Source: Cylindrotheca closterium
Lineage: Eukaryota > Bacillariophyta > Bacillariophyceae > Bacillariales > Bacillariaceae
Assembly (NCBI GenBank): GCA_933822405.4
Contig: CAKOGP040000335.1
Location: 310,001 to 374,000, forward strand
Direction of reading: 5' to 3'
Length of the DNA stretch: 64,000 nt
Shown here: positions 41,640 to 51,300 of the stretch, in pieces
Position numbering within the stretch: position 1 is the stretch's first letter
Layout: every line of letters starts with the position of its first letter
The notes under the pieces: model-generated
Seen by the model: only the letters and a program-made list of their open reading frames with translations
The model's database searches: none
What the model was told of the DNA's origin: nothing
Program-made: the position numbers and the translations under genes

Positions 41640-42791
41640 ATGAAGAACCAATCACAGAGTGTTTCGGTGCAGTTGATAGTCTCTCTTGCTGCTGTAGTTG
41701 CTGTCAACTCCGCAGTCTGGTGGCATCGATCCAAAGTACCTAAACTGGAGAGTGAAGAAACTGCAACGCCAGCAGACCAAGACGCCAGTTTGCGCGACAA
41801 CAAAACGGCGGACAATGGCAGAAATGCAAAGAAATCAAACAAACAAGGTACCTCCTCAACGATAAAGGGGAGAAAGCTAGGACGTCCAGACTTGATGAAG
41901 AAGGATTCTTCCATTAAATCACCAAAAAAGTACGTCGCATCTCCCAAGAAGGGAGTATTGCAAAGCAAACGCCACACAATTCCGCAAATCAACGTAGCAC
42001 CGATACAAAATAGATCAAGAAAGACTCAGACAAAGAAATTGAAACCTCGTGTGCGAGAATCGCTTTTGCCTTGGAAAAGTGCTCGACAAGATTGCAACGT
42101 AGGTGACACCAAAAGCATCGCAAGCCGACAGAATGATCAATCAGAAAAAAGAAAGCCCACAAAAGTCAGGACTAGTTTGCTGCCACAGAGCTTGAGAGAC
42201 GAGAACATAGATCCACCATCGGAAACTACAAGAAAGCCAGTCAGAAAGATTCCACGAGTGCGAGATAGTCTCTTGCCAGAGAGCATCCAACCAAAGCACC
42301 TGACAGCGACTAACTTTGGTGACGAAGACAGCGTTTGTTCTGCTCGTACTTCTAGATCGCGTTACCACATCCACGAGCCACAACAAAAGCAAAAACAGGA
42401 ATCGCAGAAGCCTTCAGCTGACGGCCCATCACTTCAAAATTGCGTGACCGTAAGGAAAACAACTCGCAGAGAAGAGAGACATCCTCGATTGGTGCATCTC
42501 AATGACTCCAATGTTTCAACTCGATCTCCTGTAACGTCTTCTTTGGCTGAGAAAGGGAACAAAACAGCAATCCAAAGTCCACTCAGAAACGTGAGTAATA
42601 CTAAGAGGTCTCGCGTACCTTCCAAAAGAAGGAAATCAAGGGAGTTGAAGGAAGAGGGATGGAAGAGTTCCACAGTATCGAAGCTGCCAAAGGAAACCAT
42701 GAAGTCGCCGACGCTTTTGAAGTTGTCGAGCAGACGCAGCGACGTCAGCGACTGTGATGTACAGTCTCTTTGCAAAGTTTTCGAACATTGA
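41640..42791 (+). CDS. single-pass membrane protein with repeated SLLP motifs
   Basis: A protein of 383 aa; the frame extends upstream only from a TTG, so I start at ATG 41640. An N-terminal hydrophobic segment (VQLIVSLAAVVAVNSAVWW, about 9-27) acts as a signal anchor. The rest is very basic and disordered (Lys/Arg/Ser/Gln). Three copies of a short motif recur: RVRESLLPWKSARQD, KVRTSLLPQSLRDEN, RVRDSLLPESIQPKH, spaced about 35-45 residues apart. These look like linear binding motifs. The C-terminus ends in SRRSDVSDCDVQSLCKVFEH. Family not recognised. The basic tail could face RNA, DNA or acidic lipids; that is inference. Confidence 0.7.
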   Translation: MKNQSQSVSVQLIVSLAAVVAVNSAVWWHRSKVPKLESEETATPADQDASLRDNKTADNGRNAKKSNKQGTSSTIKGRKLGRPDLMKKDSSIKSPKKYVASPKKGVLQSKRHTIPQINVAPIQNRSRKTQTKKLKPRVRESLLPWKSARQDCNVGDTKSIASRQNDQSEKRKPTKVRTSLLPQSLRDENIDPPSETTRKPVRKIPRVRDSLLPESIQPKHLTATNFGDEDSVCSARTSRSRYHIHEPQQKQKQESQKPSADGPSLQNCVTVRKTTRREERHPRLVHLNDSNVSTRSPVTSSLAEKGNKTAIQSPLRNVSNTKRSRVPSKRRKSRELKEEGWKSSTVSKLPKETMKSPTLLKLSSRRSDVSDCDVQSLCKVFEH

Positions 42792-43010
42792 ACGACGAAC
42801 AGTGCCCTCGGAGCTAAGAAGGAATTTCTGGGAATAAAATGTAATGAAACAAAAATCAGCCAATTTTCTAAGAATGAGTTCCGCTTTGTTTAGCTCCACC
42901 GATACTAATGGGTCTCGGTTCTGCATTCGTCAATTTTCATCTTATCGGCCCTGCGCAACACTGAGCCAATTTTCCTATAAAATAACTAATACAAACTTAT
43001 ATACCCCTGT

Positions 43011-46000
43011 CTATTCATGCTTATTTGGCAATGGTGCCATATCACCATCCATTGAAACAGATTTGGTCATCTCCGGGCGATTGTCAAGCGCCTTTTTGAA
43101 CTTTTCAAAGTTACTTGCAACAATCATCTTGCCCTTCTTTTCCCATTCACGTCGATTCGCCAAAGCGTAGTTCAAGTATTCATCACTCGAAACGCCAAAC
43201 ACACCACACTCTTTCAACTTGTGTGCCAATGGAATGACGTAATTATCGAAAAACCAAAGTTCCCCTTCGTACCAACCTTGGGTTGGATCTTTATTTGATC
43301 GACCCTGGCAGTAAGCAGTGAACATCTCAGCGTAGAGACGTTCGTTCCACTTTGAATAAACGTGCCAATGTTGCATTGTGTGTGCCACATCTGAAGCTTG
43401 AATGATATGTTCAATAACGATGGTGGCCTTGCGATTGATAGAAAGTTGACTGCCATCATCCTTGTGTTCCCCGAAAAATGCATTGTCCCAACGTGCTTTT
43501 CTCAATGCAGCGAGTTCCTTGTCGAAAATGTCGGTAGCCATCAGACAATTGACCACAAGTACTCGGAACCTCCTCAATTCCGAAACGTTGCTGTAAAGTG
43601 TTCGTCGCAATTCAGTAAAGCTAGGATCCATGAGTAGGTTCCAAGCAACATCAACTGAATTTTGCTCTGCAACAGCTTGTCTACGGTACATAGATCCCAG
43701 AGCTGGCTCTTCCTTCACCAACAAGAAGTTTGGTACACCACGATGGTCCACATCGTGAATCAAAGAAGAAAAGACGACCGCAAATTGAGTGAGCGGGTCC
43801 GACGTGATACCGTAGGTATGGTCATGGAGTTTCTGAACCTCATCAATATGCTTCATCGCAACAATTCGCGAAAGCAATTTGCTCGTCGATTGGGTCACAT
43901 GACTGGCATGCTCAAAGTTGTGAAATGGATTGAAATGATACATTGATGCAACCATTTTGACAAACGAAACAAGCTGTGAAACAACTTCTTGGCTGACTTC
44001 AACATCCTTTGCTTGGTAGGCGGCATGGTCGAACGATGGTAATTCAATAATCTCTTCCACTTCGTCCAGACAAATTCCCGCCTTTCCAATACTCTCTTCA
44101 AGCGCCACTAGTCTTCTTTCCATGGCTGGAGAAGCCTTATCCGTGGGTCCTCGTTTGGCAACAATCTTCTTCAGAATCTGAAGCAAAATATCACTAGTGT
44201 AATCCACCAGTCGCTGAACCTTACCATTCAGTTCTGGTGTGGATGAGGTCGCTTCGCCATTGGCCTTAGCTTCATCGTCTTTGTTTGATTTCATCCACAT
44301 CATGGCATTCAGGTCTTCACCCTCGCTGTCCTCCTGTGTAGATGTGGCAACCGAAACTGTCAGCTCGCGTTGTGGCAAAAGCCAATACGTTTGCATCTCT
44401 CCTTTTCCTTTCGCAACGACGATATCCTGTCTCGGCTTCACCCAGTTGGCGTGATCGGCGGCAATAATCATTTCAGCAGTCTCTTGAGAAATCTGAATCT
44501 TTCGTTTTGTTCCTGTACTCTCCATTCTAGCCGCCGTATTGACTGGGACACAAAAAAGCGGCAGAAACTGTGAGCTCGAGTTGCTGCAAAAAGACAAGAA
44601 TGCGTCTCTCTTTTCTTTGCACATACCTGTGTCACCAAAAAGTTGAAATCTGGCACGGTCTCCTCTCAACACACCCGCAGTAACTGGTCCACTGTGCACC
44701 CCGGCACGCATGGCCAAGTTAGCAGTATCTGGTCCCAATGTTGCTTCCAATTTGCGGGCCAACTCGTTCATCTTTTCCAAACAGTCGCGAGCAAATCGTG
44801 CCATGACTACCGCATGATCATCGTTTGGTTCTGGAAGTCCACAAACTACATAGTCGCAAATCGTTGAGTATACAATCAAGGCAGTCGATTGATTCATTCA
44901 GCGTTTCGGATGATTTGATGGTACGACAAAATCTTACCTGCAACATAACAATCACCAATTGTCTCAACTTTGAACACCTTTCGCTTTGTAGCGATCTTGT
45001 CGAAGCTTCGGTAGATAGTCTCCAGCAAAATGAATACCTGAGAAGGCTCTCTCTGGGAAGACCAAGCTGTGAAACCAGCAATGTCCATAAAGGCCACAGT
45101 CGCCGAAGGAAACAAATCAGCAATTGGAGGCGAGTCGTCATCGATTCCGCCATGTTCCCCCGCTTCCAATTGACTGGCCCACATTTCATTGTCGTTGGTG
45201 GCATTCAGGGCCGCCGCCGATACTTTGCCCCCCGTTTTGTATCGTCGTTTGGGTTCGCGCTGTTCATTGATCAATTTGTCACGGACTTGGGCAGGAAAGA
45301 GCGACGCCACAATCGCATTGGATTTGGTGGCAAAAGTATTGACCTTTTCTTGGCGACGTTGGACCAAACAATCATAGAACGAAAACACTGCTGCCACCCA
45401 GGTAAAGACTGCCAAAACACCCACGGTAAAGTACACTGGAGTTTTGCTCTTGAAACTCTCCTCATAGGCCGCAGATGGATATACCTTCAAAGTGTAAACA
45501 CAGGATTGTCCAACGCCTTCCGTATTTGTGGAGTTGTACTCTAAAAATATTTGATCGTCATTCTTCAAGTAATCGTACTTGCGGTCATGTGTGTCTTCCA
45601 TTCCCAAAAAGGTCGCGGTTCCACTTTCGATCGAATACGTAAAGGCGGTACCACAACTGTCTTCCACCACGGCAAAGATCCCGCCCGAACTGGATTTCGA
45701 ATCGGCGAGAACGTCGTCAAAGAAGGCACTCCATGGAAATACGGCCACTAGATGACCGACAATGGGGGATTGTGGGTTGTAAGGTTCTTTATTGACCGCC
45801 AACACCATGATCGACTGGGGTTCTCCAGAGGCGATTTCTGGAACAGCCGTCCCAAAAAGCTCTCGCGGATCCAAAACTTCGGACAGTGCTGCCTTTCGCT
45901 CGGTAGTTGTAAAGTCGACTAGACGCTGGAAGATTGGATTGTCCAAGAGATTGAAATTGATGACGGACACGTCTTCTGGCGGTGGACTCATTTGCCATAT

Positions 46001-46787
46001 GGGAGAGTATTTGGGCAGAGTAGTTTCTCGAAGTTGGTCGCGACTGTCCCGGTAATAGATGAATTCGGAAATTTGTTCTGTGGAGTTTGGCTTGCCGACC
46101 GACGCCAAGCTCGTGTCAATCCATTTTTGATTCTCCATACTGTAGGTTTCCCATCCTGGTCGATCCGCATGTTCTACCAACGGCGTGTAGACCAACAAGG
46201 AGGATTTGGTAAGGCTACGAGTTCCGGATGCGAACTGTTCAAAATCTGGCAAGGTAAAATTAGGAAAGCTGGTACCCGCATTCGAAGACCAACTGCTGAT
46301 GATGAGTGACAGAATTCCAAGCAGTGTGCCCACGTTTCCCTCATTGGTTCCTGTAACACTCGCAATTTCGTCTGCATCGTTTTCAAACTACAGCGATTGA
46401 TGATAATGATGATAATGATGATAATAATAACAATGAAAAGAGTAGGGCAAGTTAGTCCCTGTGATTTTCTTGCATTGCATTTGCAGATTCCAATCCGCTT
46501 CATTGCTTCATTCCATTCATTCGTACCTGCGTTTTAAAGCCATCTTCCTCTTCATTTGTGACAAAACTAAAGGTCAAATAGCCGACTCCCAAGGCACTGC
46601 ACGCCAATACGAACATGACCAATAGTCGAGAGTATCGTACTTGCGTATTCTCCTTGGCGGCTATCTCAGCAGACTGACTGGGACGGCGATCCGGTGGTGT
46701 ATGTCCCGTGTTGGAGCTCTTGTCGTCGGTTTCGTCGTCGTCTGCCATGGGCAGACTGAACTCGCTGTTGGTGCCTGCGTACGGCAT
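43011..46787 (-). CDS. membrane guanylate cyclase-phosphodiesterase fusion, copy 2 (4 exons)
   Basis: Exons are 46787-46527, 46387-44938, 44845-44627 and 44542-43011 (1153 aa). Same architecture as the gene at 27083: acidic leader, TM1 (LLVMFVLACSALGVGYLTF), sensor region, TM2 (YFTVGVLAVFTWVAAVFSFY), cyclase, PDE. Cyclase residues: FMDIAGFTAW and ETIGDCYVAG for metal binding, VETIGDC for guanylate selectivity, LFGDTVNTAARMEST for the transition state. PDE: FHNFEHASHVTQS and HDVDHRGVPN. Exon 3 is 219 nt in both copies. The intron that splits HA|S in copy 1 is absent here. Intron 1 (139 nt) contains a TGATAA-type microsatellite. The palindrome TACCGGTA lies 47 bp upstream of the ATG. Confidence 0.93.
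46399..46432. repeat. TGATAA/ATGATA microsatellite inside intron 1 of cyclase-PDE copy 2
   Basis: On the plus strand the tract reads as repeats of GATGATAAT and ATAATA. It lies next to the 3' splice site of the intron (on the minus strand, about 10-45 nt upstream of the acceptor), so length changes could affect splicing. Confidence 0.85.
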
Positions 46788-48364
46788 CTTCTTTTATCGT
46801 TTTGGAACAAGAACAGTCAGAATCGAATGAGTATACCGGTAGTGGAAGCTCTATTCTATTCACAGTGTAATGCTGGTATGTTGACTTGTAGTTGTAGTTG
46901 TAGTTGTTGAGTTGCTGATAATCCTTCGTGGGTAACCCTGTACAGTACGATCACCGAAATATTACAATGGCTACAGCGGTACGAAAGTACATTGATTATT
47001 GCGTTGCGTCACATAACAGGGAGGGAGCGCCCTTCCGGCAAACAGAGCTAAAAATTGTTCGGAGCCCAAATACTCCCAATCGTAAACTTCCACGTGCAAT
47101 GGAAAAGGTGCAATGTTCCCGCATCATTCGTTCTTTGCCCGTCCAAAGTTTCTCCGTGATTGACTCAAACCCCCTCGTACACACACTCTGTAGCAATCGT
47201 GTTTTGAGACTTCTTTAGTTTTTTATTTAGAAATTTGTGGTGTCTCAAAACACTCTGAAATCAAACGCAGGGTTTTTTCTCGCAGACTGCTCAACATTTT
47301 GTAGAAAGTCCAACTGGTCGACAAGACGAGATTTTTGGAAGCTCCCGCACTTCACTGTTCCTACCGCTCGCCCGCACTGTCTCCCGCTCGACACAATTTA
47401 TTTTACTTTCGTGCAGCAATGACAACAATATCAATAACATCCATCCTACAACAAGCATATTCTATGAGTATATAGCTGATATTGGGAATTTTCATATATT
47501 CAATTGCGAGTCTGGGTAGCGAGAAATGGTGGCTCACTGATTGACGACAGAAATTCAAACGAATTTAAACACCAATCAACCCAAAGAAGTCAGAAATGGA
47601 TCGGACATTACGGCAATACACGATTTCCTTCAATATTTATTCAGCTAATAATTACAGTTTTCAGACATTCAATTGGAGAAGTAGGTGCGGAGAAATTGCG
47701 ACTTGACTGGCGTGACGACGGAATTTCATCAATCAAACTAAAGAAGACACCAATGAATGGCAACAATACAAATATACAGTTTCATTCATTTTAAATTCAG
47801 CTAGTAAAGTCTTTTCCTTTTCTCCCCGTGAAGAAGCCATCGTCGTAGTGTTTGTGATTGTGATTTGTGGAACGCAGACCATCCTGGGCAGAACGGGAGA
47901 CCGTAGTATGGGTGTGCTTGAGGCATGCGGTACCAGGTACGGAGCTTTTCCAAAAAGCCTGTCTTGTCGACCACTTGGACCATCAACAAAATGTTGAGCA
48001 GTCCGCGAGAAAAAACCCTGCGTTTGATTTCAGAGTGTTATGGAGCATAACAGATGTGACTGAGGAACGAAGTACAGACGGCGTCTATCATGCGACATCA
48101 AACACGATTGCTACAGAGTGCTCGTACACACGTAAAATCACAACGCCGACTTGCTTGACCAGTCCAACGAGTGAAAAACTTTTATCTCCAAGGGTGATAG
48201 TACCACTACCCAATGAGCGAAAAAAAAACGTTGAGTAGCAGGTACCGGTACTATATCAAGCTCATAGCCCGTGTATGCATGATGCCTTGATGATTAGACT
48301 ACTGTTTAAAAAATAAAATATTACAGCGCTAAAATATAATGTTACAATATTACTACGGTAGTAG
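46788..48364. other. gene-free stretch carrying a diverged inverted repeat
   Basis: About 1.6 kb without a convincing gene. It carries TACCGGTA at 46834 and 48243, GTACAGTAC at about 46939, and the inverted repeat described separately (47183-48122). Short open frames inside the repeat arms are not credible genes. The 5' end includes the promoter of cyclase-PDE copy 2. Confidence 0.55.
47183..48122. repeat. long imperfect inverted repeat, possible foldback-type element
   Basis: The left arm (47183-47345, plus strand) matches the reverse complement of the right arm (47941-48122). Shared words: ACTCTGTAGCAATCGTG at the outer ends, CACTCTGAAATCAAACGCAG and GGTTTTTTCTCGC in the core, then GACTGCTCAACATTTTG, GGTCGACAAGAC and TTTTTGGAA toward the middle. 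The arms differ in the spacer between outer and core blocks. About 600 bp separates them, with no transposase. It could be a non-autonomous DNA transposon (MITE or foldback) or a rearrangement product. Confidence 0.75.
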
Positions 48365-51300
48365 CTAGAGCCACTCATCAGCTTCCAAGCCATTGTTGAA
48401 ACTTGCAAAATCGGCAAAATCTGCAAAGTCATCAGTTTCTACTTGGGCTGGCTGCTGCTGCTCTACTGGGGCTGGTGGTTGCTGCTGTGCCACTTGCTGC
48501 GGTGAAGTAGTAGTTCGAGGTTGGTACGTCGATTGGTAGCTCTTGAGGCGTGCCACAATGTCAGTGGCACCACTATCGGTGGCGTGACCAAAACCAAGGG
48601 TCGACGCCATGCTGTTGAACAACGACGTAGATTGTTTCTTGCTTGCAATCGTCGCCTGCTGTTTTCTTCCAACTTGCGATCGTGGATGATAACGAGGAAT
48701 AACTGCCTTGATAGGGCTTCCAGTGCGCATCGGCGAATAACCATAGCCAGGATTCGTCTCTTCCATGGGCTCACTATTTCTCGGAGGAGTGACTGGAGTT
48801 TGCGGAGGTGTTTGGACTTGCTGCATCTTGGATAACAGACTGCGCGGTGTTGCGTTGCTCAATGGGCGTGCGGCTGGTGAAGATTCTGGAGACGCAAACT
48901 TGGTTGGAGTGATGATCGGAGCTTCTGTCATTCCATGTTGCTGTGCCTTGTTCTTGGAAAAGAGACTTCTCGAGGCCGCCTTGTTTGTTTTGGGCATGGT
49001 AGCATTCGACTTCTGTGTGGACCTATGAATAGGATGAGTTCTACCAAACAACCTCATTTGAGTCCGTGATTGCCTCGAGCCTTGAGTCCGTTGGTGGTTC
49101 ACAATTGGCTCAACCTGCGGCGATGCATCTTGTCGAGCAGTAACGCGCTCTTTGAGGGCCCGTTGCCGTTGCAATAACAGTCTATGCCTTTCTTGCATAA
49201 CTGCCTCATAGTCATCATCATACTGGGATGGGATTGGTGGCAAACTGGATAGCTCAGAAGACGAAGCGGTCTTTTCCGTGACTCGGGAATCCGCGCTATT
49301 GATGGATGGCGAATCCGACAACTTGAAAGATACCTTCTTTCGTTGCTTTTTGGGAGACTGCATGTGGGGCACGGGATGCTCCGGTACTGGTTGCTCACTT
49401 GCAGTGCTGTTGGAACTTGAAGTCGGACGACGGAGAACAGGGATCATACGAAGTTTGGCGTTTGGCTTCTTTGTTGGACCACTTGAAACATGAGCAGGCG
49501 CAAAGCTTGCGGAACTAGCGATTATTTCCTCCAGCCTGGCAGGATTGCTGCGGTCTTGCATACTTGTATCTGGGTGCCGGGACTGTTTCTCGTCAACCAC
49601 AAACTGATTTTGGAGCGAACAGAATGGGTCCTGCTCGGATTCGACTGGCTCGTGTGTCTTTGCAGAAACAAGGGAGAAAGGATTTGTATCGCCGTAGTCA
49701 TGAGACTTTCTGATATCTTCTTCCATTCTCGAGCTCGGGTTGCTTTCTATGGCATGGCCTGTACCAGACAGCTGAGGCATCCCATCTAGAATGCTTTCTT
49801 CGGGAGTTGGCTCTTCGATGACTTGATTTAGCTCCACTGTCATGCGGCTTGGTGAATTCACGAACTGGGTTCTTCCTGGTGAAGTCACGAACTGGGTTCT
49901 TCCTGGACTTGATAATACATCACTGAGAGTATCTTGGCTCCTCATGGTGCGAAGGCCCGAAGGGTCGGTAATATTGGACACTTCCGCGATCGATACGTCG
50001 AGCGTAACTGCGTCCGAATACTCCGTATCCATCGATCGTCCACGTGCGTCTCCCCCTCTTGGCATCGACATTTGTCTCTGAAGTCGTTCTTCCTCGTGAG
50101 AAGGCTGACCGACACTCTCTTGTCCAATATTGTCAAATGACGAAGCAGCCTTCATGCTTGCTTCACTCACTGAAAATTCCATACTGGGAGAATTTTGAAC
50201 ATACACTGGCTTCTTCTTGGCTGCCTTTAGACGGTTGCTCCATCGGTCCAAGCGATCCTGCATTGAAGGCGCAGATCTTCCATCTCCCGATCCTTGTCTC
50301 TGCATCGGCCGTGCTGTGCTCTTGGATGCTGACGTCATGGACCTTTCGCGGTAATTTATGTGTAAAGCTGGGGCATTTGGTTTCTTGTGCATACCAGCAT
50401 TCGTAGACTCTGTCGACTTTAGTGCCTCAGATTGCTTTCCCCGCGCACCCGAGGCAAATCCATCGTCTGCTGCTTCGTTGATTTCCATTCTCGCTGTGTC
50501 TAGTGCTAAAGTGGGGACTTCTTGTGCATCAGACTCAGTTGGTGTACTGGGAACGCTTTTCCTCTTTGCCTCCGATCTTTTCTGACTCCATGCCATTGCC
50601 ATCCTTCTCAAAGAATCCTCGTCTCCTCCATGGCTGACGTTGCCACTAGATCGCGGCGCGGATCCCTGCGAGTTGAAACTCCTGTTTCTCGCTGGTGCAT
50701 TTCGGGCGGGACTCTTGTTGGCACGCCAACTCTTGCTTCGGGCTGGCGAAGACTTGGAAGAAGCCCCACTTTGTTCAAACATAGCGCGTAGTCGGTTAAC
50801 TGACTCTCGTTTTGGTCCGTTGGGAGCATCAAAGCGTTTGCGTAAACTCTTGACACTCTCGTTTCCATCATCCAAATCGAGATTATCGTTTTCGTCCTCA
50901 TCAACACTGACCACGCGAGGAATTCCTTGCTGGTCGCTTATTCTCTTTTGCAGTTCTTCTCTGCGACTCTTGACGGTTCCAGCGTCTTCATCCAGGTCGT
51001 CATCAAACCCGTTGTCCAAATCGTCTTGAGAAAACTTGATTTCCCATGCATCTTTCAAGCTCTTGACACTAGCACAATCGTCATCGTCGTCTCGAATAGT
51101 GTCGTTGTCAATATCAAAATCGTCCTTTTCTGATTGTGACGCAAAGTTTCCAGTTCCAGAAATCCTATTTTCCCAAATGTCCTTCATACTCTTCACGCTC
51201 ACTGTGTCTGCGTCATCATCATCACGAATGAAAGAGAATGGTGCTTCCTCCGATTTCTTTTCCTCGTTGCTATAGTTGCTTTCGAGTCCAACGTCCACGA

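Noticed and set aside
47801..47983. Minus-strand frame with KTGFLEKLRTWYRMPQAHP
   Set aside because: It looks protein-like for 60 residues, but lies in one arm of the inverted repeat and the other arm does not keep the frame.
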